From: Rhipidocladum racemiflorum
Lineage: Eukaryota > Streptophyta > Magnoliopsida > Poales > Poaceae
DNA length: 64,000 bases
NCBI GenBank assembly: GCA_036346355.1
Contig: CM070572.1
Coordinates: 37,795,944 to 37,859,943 of the forward strand
Direction of reading: 5' to 3'
Shown: positions 21,590 to 31,260 of the stretch, in pieces
Position numbering within the stretch: the first letter of the stretch is position 1
How the letters are laid out: every line of letters begins with the position of its first letter
Position numbers and translations under genes: made by a program
Notes under the pieces: generated by a model
Database searches by the model: none
What the model was told of the DNA's origin: nothing
Seen by the model: the letters and a program-made list of their open reading frames with translations, nothing else

Positions 21590-21960
21590 CTAACTTTTGA
21601 GACAAAAGCGATTGTGATTTGTCACAAAATTTTGTGATATAGTCATCACAATCGGTTGTATACAAGAACCGATTGCGATGAAACACCTTATCACAGTCGG
21701 TTCTAGAACCGACTGTGATGAGTGAGCACACTCATCACTATCGGTTTATTTATAAAACCGACATAGAAAATACCATATTATCTGTGTCGATTGTAGATAA
21801 AAACCGACTGTGATTAGGGGAGTACGATTACAGTCGGTTTTTATCTAAAACCGACACAGATACTATGGTATTGTCTGTGTCGCATATAGAAAGGAGCCGA
21901 CAGTGATGAGTGTGCTCCCTCATAACAATTGATTCTATATTGTAACCATTAGTGATGCAA
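21590..21960. repeat. CACTA subterminal repeat array 2
   Basis: Repeats of CACA(A/G)TCGGTT...AACCGACTGTGAT form palindromes every 40-60 bases, a variant of array 1 (TGTGAT replacing CAGTGTC). The changed word suggests a different CACTA family or sub-family. Confidence 0.7.
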
Positions 21961-22196
21961 CTTCAAAAACAAGCAAGCCTAGGCTTTTGATGGAAGGCTT
22001 CTGCGTGTATATTTCTCTTTAATCCGTACATGGCTTTTGATGGAAGGCTTTTGATGCAAATTGATGACATAATTAACATAAACATACCATATATACACAA
22101 ATGGTTAATAACATTAATTATTTATAATTATAACATATACAAGTACACATTATAATTAATTACATAATGCGCGATGTACATACGCACTATCGATCA

Positions 22197-23132
22197 CTAC
22201 CACTCGCGGCTCTTGCCCAAGGGTAGGGAGTCGTCATCGCTGGAGGCGACACCACGTGGCTCATCCTCCGATGATGACCCAGAAGAGGCACCGGTCCCCC
22301 AATGGGTGACAGTGACCTCCTCCTCCTCGCCCTCCTCGTCCTTAGGGGTGGGCATTTTTAGATCGAAACCGAATTACCGAATCAAACCGAACCGAATTAA
22401 CCGATTATTTCTGTTTTTTCGGTTTACGGTTTTCGGTTCGGTTTTTATTTTAGTATAATTCGGTTTTCGATGTTCGCTTCGGTTTTTAGTTTTCAAAAAC
22501 CGAAATAACCGAATAACCGAATAGCCTATATACAATTTCACTTTTATATTGTTCTTCCTAAATCTACCAAACAATTATTATGTTCTTACATCTTTATGCA
22601 TACGTGTGGTATGTTCATATGTCCTACTATACTTATACTGTAATGACCTATGATATTGTGTGGGTTTATGTCTACTCTATGTTGCGATGTGAGAAGGATA
22701 AAATCTAATCTACCTAGTGTTTATTCATATTTCGGTTAACCAAAAAACCGAACCAAAATATTTTGGTTAATTCGGTTCGGTTTTTTATTGTAGTCTGAGA
22801 AATTCAGTTACCACTTTTCAAAAACCGAATTATTTTAAAACCGAAAAAACCGAACCGATTAGATCGAAAAAACCAAATGCCCACCCCTACTCGTCCTCCT
22901 TGTCCTCATCCTCCTCCTCGCCCTCCTCCTCGTCGTCCTCTCGCGCGTGCTTCCTGGTGCCGGTGGAGGTGCCCAGCCGGGCTGAGGCGCCGGGAGAGAC
23001 GTGAGACAGCGGCACCGGGGGCGACTGAGGCAGCGCTGCCGACGACGGTGATGGCGGTGAAGGTTGCATGTAAGGTGACTCGACAGAAGACTCAGAGCTT
23101 GCGGGAGAAGGCCTTCTCATACAAGGCGCCAT
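22197..23132 (-). pseudogene. Acidic, Ser/Pro-rich 126-aa ORF interrupted by a hAT MITE
   Basis: The frame opens with MAPCMRRPSPASSESSV (ATG at 23130-23132). It runs through a Pro/Ser-rich part, a KHAREDD stretch and a Glu/Asp run to 22890, where the TAG of an inserted MITE stops it. Beyond the MITE (22343-22889) and one copy of the 8-bp duplication, the same frame continues DEEGEEEEVTVTHWG to SREW and a stop at 22197. Removing the insert leaves 127 codons including the stop, with no frame change. It lies inside CACTA ends. No domain is recognised; it may be a gene carried by the element. Confidence 0.6.
22343..22889. mobile_element. hAT-type MITE with perfect 8-bp target duplication
   Basis: The ends read TAGGGGTGGGCATTT and AAATGCCCACCCCTA. 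CTCGTCCT flanks it on both sides (22335-22342 and 22890-22897). The interior is a set of AACCGAA/TTCGGTT words on both strands without a gene. At 547 bp with an 8-bp duplication it is a non-autonomous hAT element. Confidence 0.95.
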
Positions 23133-23334
23133 AGCTGCGCTCGAAGACAAAGAAGACAGGATGGAGATCGAAGACGAGATGATCAGAGAGAGCTAGCTAG
23201 CTATAGCAGTAGTACTGCTAGTATATTTGTACTTGTAATATTAGTACTGCTTGATCAGGGGACACGAAGTCGACACACGTTCTGATGGTGTGAATGCTAT
23301 GTTTAATCGGTTTAATTGGCGGGGAAGATGAAGG

Positions 23335-23605
23335 GATGGATATTTGTGTCGGTTCTTATCCAGAACCGATTGTAATTAAGTTATCTGTGTCGGTTCTTAT
23401 CTAGGAACCGAATGTGGTGAGGGGAGCTCTTATCACAGTTAGTTCTTTCTTAGAACCGACGGTGATGATTTTATCTGTGTCGGTTCTCTAAAAGAACCGA
23501 CAGTGACGAGGATCCATATTATCATAGTCGGTTTTAGATAGAACCAATTGTGATAACCATTTAATCACAAACGGTTCTTGTATAGAACCGATTGTGATGA
23601 TCCTC
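23335..23605. repeat. CACTA subterminal repeat array 3
   Basis: GTGTCGGTTCTT...AAGAACCGA palindromes recur about every 45 bases (23348, 23390, 23430, 23475, 23530, 23575), alternating with TGTGATGA. It probably belongs to the right half of the element starting at 21543. Confidence 0.7.
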
Positions 23606-23610
23606 GCTAA

Positions 23611-24575
23611 TATATATATATACCGTCAGAATGAACTTAACTCTCCTGGATCACCGTTGGTGTTCTGGAACCAAAAAATAGCACCGTCACCTCAAAAAAC
23701 GCATACTCTGGTTTAAACTTATATTTGAGTGAGAAAATATGAAATTCTTGAGGATGTGTGTAAAGATGGTAATTTGAATCCCTAGATTGAGGAGATTTCT
23801 CTATTTTCCCTTATTTGTGGCTTTCTTCGAAAGGTGGGGCATTCCTTCAAATTCCTTCAATTTTGCATAAATAAATTTGATTTTGATTTGGTGAATGTGT
23901 TATTTGTCATTAGTGATATGGTTAAACCAATATGGTTGACAAATTATGAAATCATGGAGGAGATCAATGGTTTGAGGGTAAAGTTAATTGAAACCCTAGC
24001 TAACTGATCAGGAGCTAGATTTCCCCTCATTTGTGGTTTTTCTTTAAAGGTGAGCATTCCTACAAATCCCTTCAATATTGCACTAGGAATTAAATTAATT
24101 TTTGATTTGGTGAATGTGTTACATGTGATTATTGTTTCTATAATTAATATGATCAATGCTAGAGTTTAGGTTGCGTAACCTATGCGTCTCTCGTTCGAGA
24201 TTGTTTGTTTATAAATATATGCTGAAATGGTATATTTATAAATAAGCAGTCTCGAATTGTTCATGTTTTTTGGACAGTTTGAGGATATGTGGTTTGGATA
24301 AGGTCCTGAGCTGTTGTACAACTCTAGAGAAAGTTTCGGTACCATCCTCCCTGGTGTTCTCCAGATACACACCCACTTGACTTGTTGTCGAGACGTACGT
24401 GTATTTAGAGAACAGCGGGAAATGCTGCCGAATTTTTCTCTGGAGTTGTATAACGGCTTAGGAACTTGCTCGAATCACATATCCTCGAATGGGATTACAA
24501 CCTAATCGAATTAGACATATCCGAAGTGGCTGGCTCATCGGTTTTCTTAATTTTTTGTTTGTGGTTTAATTGTAG
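23611..24575. repeat. Non-coding stretch with a direct duplication and an inverted repeat
   Basis: About 110 bases at 23791-23900 (ttatttgtggctttc ... gatttggtgaatgtgtt) are repeated with changes at 24012-24120. Further on, 24282-24375 and 24395-24489 are imperfect reverse complements (AGTTGTACAAC/GAGTTGTATAAC cores). The block precedes the TNP2 frame and may be its 5' region or an intron. Confidence 0.55.
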
Positions 24576-25690
24576 ATGGGCTGTGAATGGATGTATCAAC
24601 AAAGTCGTGTGAGTGTTGAATTTCAGATGGGGGTTAAGTTCATAAGAATTGCAGAAGAAGACATGGTTAAGAGGGGTGTAAAGTTCATATATTGCCCTTG
24701 CATTGATTGCACCAATCTTAGGAGATTTAACAACTCAGCTCAAATTGAAGACCACTTGATTCAGCGTGGCTTCATAAGGAATTACACATGTTGGATCCAT
24801 CATGGGAAGACAAGTAGTACCCCTCCGGTATGCAACGAAGACATGCTTGAGGAGGACAATTTAGATCAAATGTTTGAGGAAACTGATCACGAGTTGGAGC
24901 GTGATATGTTTGAGGAGGACAATTTAGATCAAATGTTGCGGGATGTGGAGGGAAATTACACGGAAAGAGAGTTTAAACAATTTAAAAGCTTGATGGAAGA
25001 CGATACCAAACCATTGTTTTCGGGTTACAAAACGGAACACACCAAGTTGGGTTCGGTCCTTGCATTGTTCGAATTGAAGGCAAAACACCATTGGACAGAT
25101 ACAAATTTCAATGCACTTTTAGTTCTTCTATCGGATATGCTTCCAGAGGGGAACGAGTTGCCAACAAGCATTTATGAAGCGAAGAAGATAATATGTCCCA
25201 TGGGAATGGAAATAGAAAGGATACATGCATGTCTGAATGATTGCATATTATACCGCAATGCACACAAGGAACTGTGTGTTTGTCCAGTTTGTGGTGTACC
25301 CCGGTACAAACAAAAGGTAGAGCGTAATGACAAGAAGCGTCCGGTACAAACAAAAGGTGGAGCGTAATGACAAGAAGCGTAAGAGCCGAACCGATGATGG
25401 TGAAGATGTGAACAAAGGGGCACCGGCCAAGGTATTGTGGTATTTGTCCATCATTCCCCGTTTGGAGCAGTTGTTTGCAAATCCTAAAGAGGCAAGATTG
25501 ATGCATTGGCATTATGAATCTCAAAAGGAAGATGATAAGCTGAGACACCCTACCGATTCGACTCAATAGAGAAACATTGATTGGAAATATGAGGAGTTTG
25601 GTGCCGAGTTGAGGAACATAAGATTTGGATTGAGTACAGATGGAATGAATCCGTTTGGTAATATGAGCAGTTGTCACAGCACTTGGGCCG
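24576..25690 (+). pseudogene. CACTA transposase TNP2/TNPD, N-terminal part, truncated
   Basis: The 263-codon frame from 24576 starts with a transposase-associated zinc domain (IYCPCIDCTNLRRF, then the H-rich HLIQRGFIRNYTCWIHHG). It continues into the Transposase_21 region (FNALLVLLSDMLPEGNELPT, SIYEAKKIICPMGM, ACLNDCILYRNAHKELCVCP). The C-x-x-C-x-x-C pairs fit the family. A 40-bp tandem duplication at 25301-25380 shifts the frame. The chain then continues in another frame (KVLWYLSIIPRLEQLFANPK and FGLSTDGMNPFGNMS) to about 25690. A full TNP2 is about twice as long, so the catalytic half is missing. Confidence 0.85.
25301..25380 (+). repeat. 40-bp tandem duplication inside the TNP2 frame
   Basis: 25301-25340 and 25341-25380 differ by one base (a/g). 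Forty bases is not a multiple of three, so the second copy throws the transposase out of frame. The near-identity indicates a recent event. Confidence 0.95.
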
Positions 25691-26604
25691 TTGGCATGGA
25701 GGCATGGAGGCCAGTACTACCGGCCCCAATAGGGCGGTAGTACCAGAAAACCTGATTTTTGCCCGAATTTGCCCCCAATGGATGGTTTTCTTGTGGACGC
25801 TATAAAAGGAGGCCTTGGGGGGGGCAAGGGCAGGTTGCTAGTTCATTTGGATTTTTATGGGAGTGAAGTACATGTGTTTCCTTCCTCCATTTGTCTCTTA
25901 AGCTAAGAGTGATTCACTTAGAAGAGGATTGAGGCCTTATTGTGCATGTGTTGCACTTGAGAAGGATCCTAGTGCATGTGTTGCACTAGATGATCACCAT
26001 TGTACATGTGTTGTACTTAGTGAGGATCAAGTTAGAGGGCTTAGCCTATTACTCTTGGTGTTTACCGGCATCTAGACGGCGTAGAGGCGTTGTGTGTGAG
26101 AGCTTCTCAACAGAGGTTGTGAGAAGCCTGGCAACGTTTATGAAGGTTGGTGCTCACCTACTCGACGGGAAAAGAGCAACTACTAGTGGATTCGAGATGG
26201 GTGCTCAATTCATAAAGTCAGTCTATCATGTTTGGGCTTGTCTCAACGTTGATTAAAGGAGATCGGCAAGTCTTCGAGACCACAGTAAAACATCGGTGTA
26301 TCTCTTGTGCTTTACTTGTTTTACTTGCAATTCATTATTTACTTTTAAGCAATTTATGTTCATTGTGATATTGTTGATTGCTTGTCTTTAGAATTGCAAT
26401 TCTTATTTAGAGACATAGATTGTTAGTACAATTAGTGATTCTAGTTGATTTAGACCTTAATTGTCAAACCTTTGTTTATCGCTTCCACATTATCTTTCTT
26501 GTTAAGGTTTTGACGTAGGGTTATTTAGACGATTAGCAATTAGTCGTAGAGATTTTTAAAGCTATCTATTCACCCTCCCTCTAATCGGCATCCTTGACCC
26601 TACA
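25691..26604 (+). repeat. LTR-like sequence, probably a solo or truncated SIRE-type LTR
   Basis: The stretch starts near TTGGCATGGAGGC, holds a TATAAAAGG box at 25801-25809 and ends TCGGCATCC...CCCTACA at 26604. GTACTACCGGCCCC and GGCGGTAGTACC at 25710-25745 match the palindromic U3 phrases of SIRE-like grass LTRs. It follows the broken TNP2 directly. No internal region or partner LTR is seen, and the flanking pentamers do not match, so the boundaries are approximate. Confidence 0.5.
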
Positions 26605-27163
26605 CTCTGTTAGCGCACGGGGGTAGGTGCGAAGGCAAGCGCTGGCGCGTGGGGCAACGGGCGCACGCTGGCATAGTGCACTGGCGCGTGTGCGCAGGAG
26701 GTCTCCTTCCGTGCCTGGGTAACGCGGAAGGACCTCTACCATGTCTGTGTAGCACAGAAGGAGATCTACTTCGGTGATTGGATGAGCCCATGGCCTTTCA
26801 CGCTCTCTAGGCACAGCAGGTGGCGTAGGGCACAGGCGCAAGTGCGCTTGGAGTCGCGTGCACGCGGGCGTGTGAGGTCGTGTGCACGTGGGCAGGTGAT
26901 ATGGATCATCTACCTCCCCTTCCGCGATAGGAGAGGAGGCTGTTTTTGTAAATACACACATAAAAGGGCTAGATTTGAAAAAAAAACATACATAGGAGAA
27001 TAAAACAGTAAAAAGTTCACAATTCTTTAGTGGCAAAAGGATCATGTAGAATTCTAAGCAGGATCTGAAGATTTATTTTTCATTCATGGATATGTTTGAA
27101 GAACAGAAACCACGTTACGCCTTTCTTCCTGAGAGGATGACAAAAGACAGGCATAGCCATGTA
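26605..27163. other. Intergenic stretch, GC-rich, no supported gene
   Basis: GC-rich between 26605 and 26930 with short GCGCGTG and TGCGC repeats that leave long open frames on both strands (minus 26581-27045). These show no domain and are a composition effect. Confidence 0.35.
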
Positions 27164-27670
27164 CAAGGTTTGAATTTTCGTTTCTGGATTTCATCTCGGC
27201 ATCCTCCGAAAGACCAAATTTCGGTGAAATCTCGGTATTTTGGACGAAATTCGAACAGAAATCAAAAGGCAAAATTTGAATCCGGTAATTTTTGAAACGG
27301 AATTTTCGAGATTTCGGCTCATATAGACGAAATTTCAGTCCAAAATGCCAAGATCTCGGTGAGATTATACGCATCATCACACTTTGAATTTTTTAGGGTT
27401 TTCTCAATTTCGCGGGAATTATGATCTATCGACTGTCCCACATGGGAAATGATGCGAAGAATCCAATCCGTTCAAAATCCGATCAAACTCGGTCAAATCC
27501 GGTCAATTTTTATTCAAATCTCGATCAATTTTACCGAGATCTCGGTGAGATTATAGGTTACTGTAACACTTTAAATTTTTTTAGGGTTTTTTAATTTCAT
27601 CGGAATTATGAGACTCGGGAGAGACCGAGATCCGAAATTTTGCCGAACTTCAGCAAGATTTTAAACCTTG
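27164..27670. mobile_element. Non-autonomous hAT element with CAAGGTTT ends and 8-bp duplication
   Basis: The ends are CAAGGTTTGAATTTTCG and its counterpart ...TTTTAAACCTTG. GCCATGTA is present on both sides (27156-27163 and 27671-27678). The interior is full of TTTCGGTGAAAT, CTCGGTGAGATTATA and related words in both orientations. It has no coding capacity and is 507 bp long. Confidence 0.9.
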
Positions 27671-27869
27671 GCCATGTATAGGTTTGCTCTGCATGAGCTC
27701 AAGAACCCTGTGCAAATAGTAGTAGTTCTCTGTTGCTCCCTGGTCTCATTAATGGTTGCCAGAGATCTACCCACTCTGTTTCGCTGACCTCATTGATCCT
27801 GCCCACAATTATTAACCTTCCCAATGCTACAGTCTGTTTGCCCTCTACTCTACTTCATTTCGCTCCATG

Positions 27870-28480
27870 TAGGGGTGAAACAGATCAGATATGGATCGAA
27901 AACCACTTATATTGTATTTGATCCATATAATTTTATCGGATAGGATTCGGACACGGATAGTGCCGGATAGAGATTCGGATACAGATAGTGCCAGATACGG
28001 ATATGGATAATATTCGAACGAATACGGATAAAATAAGTTTGGATAATCATCGGAACAGATATTTTTCGAATAATACGCGTAAACACTAAATACAAACGGA
28101 GTGATGGGCTACAACGAATATTGTCGATAGGAAACCAACATAAATTGTATAGGACATTGAGAGATCAAGACCGTTAAAACCATACAGTTTATAGTAATAC
28201 ACTAAGTCACATCTCATAATTGCACTTGTATTATTGTACATCATCCATAGAAGCTGCGCACCATTCATAGAAGTATACAAAAGTAACAAAGCACATGCAT
28301 GGCACTAAGCATCAATCAGGCCATTAGGGGCCATGGCCATTAGCCGCCGCCACGATCTGGAGTTGGAGTCTTGGAGATGTGGAGCCGGGCAGGGAATGAG
28401 GGAACTAAAGTGGCACCTAGTCGGCTAGGGACCTAGGGTTCCACTTCAACTCAAGTCTAGATGGGCTGGCCGGTGACAAG
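27870..28480. mobile_element. hAT-like terminus with GGATACGGAT subterminal repeats, right end unclear
   Basis: TAGGGGTGAAACAG at 27870 resembles a hAT TIR. It is followed by GGATA and CGGATA repeats to 28060. A similar set recurs at 28486-28515 (TTCGGATATTATCCGATGG). No reverse TIR (CACCCCTA) is found, so the element is incomplete or diverged. Confidence 0.45.
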
Positions 28481-29134
28481 AGGCGGGAATTCGGATATTA
28501 TCCGATGGATAGTATCCAAAAAAATGCTCGGAAGGTTTAAAGCTCCGTGCTCACATAAGAGGTCTCGGGTTCGATCGCTTATGGACGCAACAATTTTTTT
28601 TGGATTTGATAAACTTCATCCAGATGTTTTTATTGCTGAAATCATCCAAATCTAGGATCATCGGATCATTGTTGAGATTCGGGAGTATCGATTACATCCG
28701 ATCCTATGATTTGATCTAACGGTCCGGTGATATCCGGGTGAAGTATATAATGGTCCAAAATTTGGATGTTAGCTAAAACAAAAATATCCGGATGATACCT
28801 ATACACTTTTGGGATTTCATAAACTTTATCTGGATGTTTTTATTTTTTTTATGCTTCCAAAATAAAAAAAAGTGCTGTTATAGCTAGGATTTGAACCCAT
28901 GACCGAAGGGTTCAATTTTAGCGAGTCAGACCAACTTGGCAAGCGTAACTCTCGTCATCGAAGGACACCAAAATATACATAGCGTCAAAAAAGACCATTT
29001 GAGAGGGTTCAAATATGGCAGTGGACCGTTAGAATTTTTTAAAAATTCATTAGGCTTGATAATCATCTGATAATTTTATAGGAACATTAGTGATGCATCA
29101 GGACCATCTACAAAAAAAATTAAATTTTTTTGAT
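28481..29134. repeat. Non-coding stretch with dispersed short repeats
   Basis: The phrase 'gataaacttcatccagatg' at about 28606 returns as 'cataaactttatctggatg' near 28819, about 215 bases on. GGTTCGATCG near 28570 resembles a Pol III B box, and GGATTTGAACCCATGACC at 28888 looks like the same type of box in reverse. No A box or SINE boundary was found. Confidence 0.35.
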
Positions 29135-29323
29135 GTCGTTTGAACTATTTTTAGTTCGGTTGAAATTTACCAAGATTGCGGCAATTTTGGACGAAATTTC
29201 GCCAAAATCTTGGAAATCTTGGTTCAAAAAAACCGAATTTGAATATTTTTTTCGAATTTCATTCGAAAATTTGGATTTTGGTCCCCATTGAGATATATTC
29301 CGAAAACAAAATTTGAAACCTTG
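29135..29323. mobile_element. Truncated relative of the CAAGGTTT hAT element
   Basis: The right end TTTGAAACCTTG at 29312-29323 and the interior TTTCGCCAAAATCTTGG and GGACGAAATTTCG words match the 27164-27670 family. The left TIR is missing. The element abuts a Copia LTR at 29325. Confidence 0.55.
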
Positions 29324-29324
29324 C

Positions 29325-29860
29325 GTGTGATAGCAAAAAAAATCAAGCACAATAACTCATGAAAACAATTATTTTGACGATACGGCACAACTAGCATCTT
29401 TTGTTATCTTTCTCTTATTTTCTCATAGCTTACAGGCAATCAGTGCCTTGATTATATAGTACTCCCTCCGTTCACTTTTATAAGGCGTATTTCAGCTTTG
29501 CACAAGGATTAAGGTTACGTTGAAATGGAGAAAGGTACAAGAGAAAATGACTTAGATGCCCCTACATAATTGTCTTGGAAGATGAAAGATATATTTTGTG
29601 TGGGTGGTAATGAATAAATGCATATAGTTGAGAGAGAATAAATAGGGGAATAGAAGGAAATGTCTCATTAAATCTACATACAAACTTGATATTTGTAAAC
29701 AAGACCATTCAAAAAATAAGTCTTATAAAAGTGAACGGAGGGAGTAATAGTAGTACTAATCTACTAGGAAACTAATTCTACTCAAATTCGACTTCGTCCC
29801 ATATTCGACTCTGTTACAAGATTATCTCTGACATTCATCCCTTAATCTTGTAACATTAAC
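29325..29860 (-). repeat. 3' LTR of the small Copia derivative (with MITE inside)
   Basis: Aligns in patches with 31001-31260 before and after the MITE. Its left edge is lost against the hAT-like fragment ending at 29323. Confidence 0.55.
29462..29744. mobile_element. Stowaway-type MITE
   Basis: TIRs CTCCCTCCGTTCACTTTTAT (29462) and its exact reverse complement (ending 29744) are flanked by TA on both sides. At 283 bp, with CTCCCTCCGT ends and TA target choice, it is a Mariner-derived Stowaway MITE, typical of grasses. It sits in a Copia LTR and is younger than that LTR. Confidence 0.97.
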
Positions 29861-30279
29861 TAGCTATAATTTCTGGCACAACTCTAACTTGTTGATGCAG
29901 TCGATCTCAACTACAGCATACCCAACAATTACTCGACACAGGATGACAAACACATCTCCTCAACATCCTATACCCAACTTTGACTTGCACTGCACACACA
30001 ACAACCCATAGGATGGCGTTTATGAGTCATCAACATCTTGGACAACTCCTGTATGCACGCACATAGCTAGGACGACGATCACAACTTCTCAATGTCCTAG
30101 ACATCAATTTGCTTACTTGACTCAAGACAATGAGCACATCTCATCAACGTCCTGAACTCGACTCAGCATTAGAGCAGCACCAATTGGTCTTCAACATCTT
30201 CCTTAATTAAATGCACATCCACTCTCTCCTTCCTTGGATTATGACATTCCGAAATGAAATGCACGTAGTCCTAACAATT

Positions 30280-30960
30280 GTAGCATTGGACCTTTGTCTT
30301 GTTGAACTTTTTGTTGCGTCCGTTGGCCTTTGCCTCTTTGACCTTCCACTCAGCACGGGGTGAGAAATAAATGTTCCTTCCTAGTGTCACCATACCCTCC
30401 TAGGCTCTCCTTGTGCGCCTTAGATCGTCCAATGAGCTCCTCCACCATCATGGCCTTAAGGTCAGAAAATTGTTTGATAGTCAAAGCAATATCGAGAAAC
30501 TTACGAGAGATGGCATGGAGAAATTTCTTGACAGTGTACATCTCCTCGATCTCCCCACTTAGCGTCCAAATCTTGTTGACGATGGTTGTTAACCGGACTA
30601 CAAAATCATCAATCTATTCTGACTCTTTCATGCATAGCCACTTGAACTCCGACTTGAACATTTGCATCTTGGCATCCTTTACATGATCAGATCCCAGATG
30701 CATGATCTTCAGCGCTTCCCATGCCTCCCATGCCTCATTGGTCGTCTCCTTCTCACCCAACAGGAAGAGCGTCTCCTCTTATATCCCTTGGTAGATGATA
30801 GCCAATGCAATATGGTCCTTGTGTGTGTCGGTGACACTAGGATCGACAACATCCCACACCCCCTATGTCTTCATGTACACCTATATCTTAATTAACTACA
30901 CAGCATAGTTCCTCTTCGTTTGCATCGGATATTACAGTGAAATGAAACTGTCCTTCATCC
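30280..30960 (-). pseudogene. Copia Gag (UBN2) fragment
   Basis: The minus strand reads EEETLFLLGEKETTNEAWEA, then MQMFKSEFKWLCMKESE, DDFVVRLTTIVNKIWTLSGE and VKKFLHAISRKFLDIALTIK. This is the UBN2 Gag core with its conserved W and L spacing. A CYNC-like knuckle appears near 30290. One in-frame stop lies near 30612. Confidence 0.7.
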
Positions 30961-30983
30961 CGTTTATTTCTCCGTCCTTCGTC

Positions 30984-31000
30984 ATGACCTTGATACCACA
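30984..31000 (-). other. Primer-binding site of the small Copia derivative
   Basis: The minus strand reads TGTGGTATCAAGGTCAT directly after the LTR end (AAAGCCAACA), close to the tRNA-Met PBS TGGTATCAGAGC. Confidence 0.6.
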
Positions 31001-31260
31001 TGTTGGCTTTTAACCAAGATCAGCGCACACTTATAACGATAAAAATCAAGCACAAGAACTTAAGAACACAAATATTTTGATGATGCACACAATTAACATA
31101 TTTTGTTTTTTCTTTTATTTTTCTTATGGCTTACAAACAACCAATGCTTTAGTTATGTAGTAGTACTACCAACCTACTAAGAAACCAATTCTACTCGAGC
31201 TTGACTCCGTCCCATATTCGATTCGGTTACAAGCTTAACTCTTTACGTGCCTCCTGTCTA
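31001..31260 (-). repeat. 5' LTR of the small Copia derivative
   Basis: Begins TGTTGGCTTTTAACC on the plus strand and runs to about 31260, where similarity to the other LTR stops. Confidence 0.55.

Larger units (their letters stand above)
21219..23610. mobile_element. CACTA (En/Spm) element ends, nested or rearranged
   Basis: Two CACTA-type starts are visible: CACTACTAAGGATATG at 21219 and CACTACTACAGAATAGGA at 21543. Each is followed by many short inverted units of GTGTCGGTTC...GAACCGACAC form (21240-21542 and 21590-21960). A similar block at 23335-23605 looks like the opposite subterminal region. Such arrays bind the TNPA-type protein. No matching right-hand CTGTAGTAGTG end is seen, so the element is truncated near 23610. 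The interior carries one small ORF interrupted by a hAT MITE. Confidence 0.7.
29325..31260 (-). mobile_element. Small Copia derivative carrying only a gag region
   Basis: Two related LTR copies (29325-29860 and 31001-31260) share phrases such as AAAATCAAGCAC, TCGTCCCATATTCGA and GGTTACAAG in the same order. Between them lie about 1.1 kb with a Copia Gag frame (30360-30960) and a tRNA-Met-type PBS. Integrase and reverse transcriptase are absent. It is transcribed from the minus strand. The left LTR holds a Stowaway MITE. Confidence 0.65.

Noticed and set aside
21240..21960. Regularly spaced repeats that resemble a CRISPR array
   Set aside because: Units are palindromes with variable spacing next to CACTA termini in plant DNA, so they are transposon subterminal repeats.
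25108..25677. 189-codon minus-strand frame
   Set aside because: Antisense to the TNP2 transposase, which has clear family motifs.
26581..27045. 154-codon minus-strand frame, GC-rich
   Set aside because: Low-complexity Arg/Pro/Thr composition, no domain, overlapping open frames on both strands. A composition effect.
28565..28905. tRNA-like B boxes (GGTTCGATCG and a reverse GGATTTGAACCC)
   Set aside because: No A box at the right distance, no acceptor stem and no poly-A or poly-T SINE end, so neither a tRNA nor a SINE can be supported.
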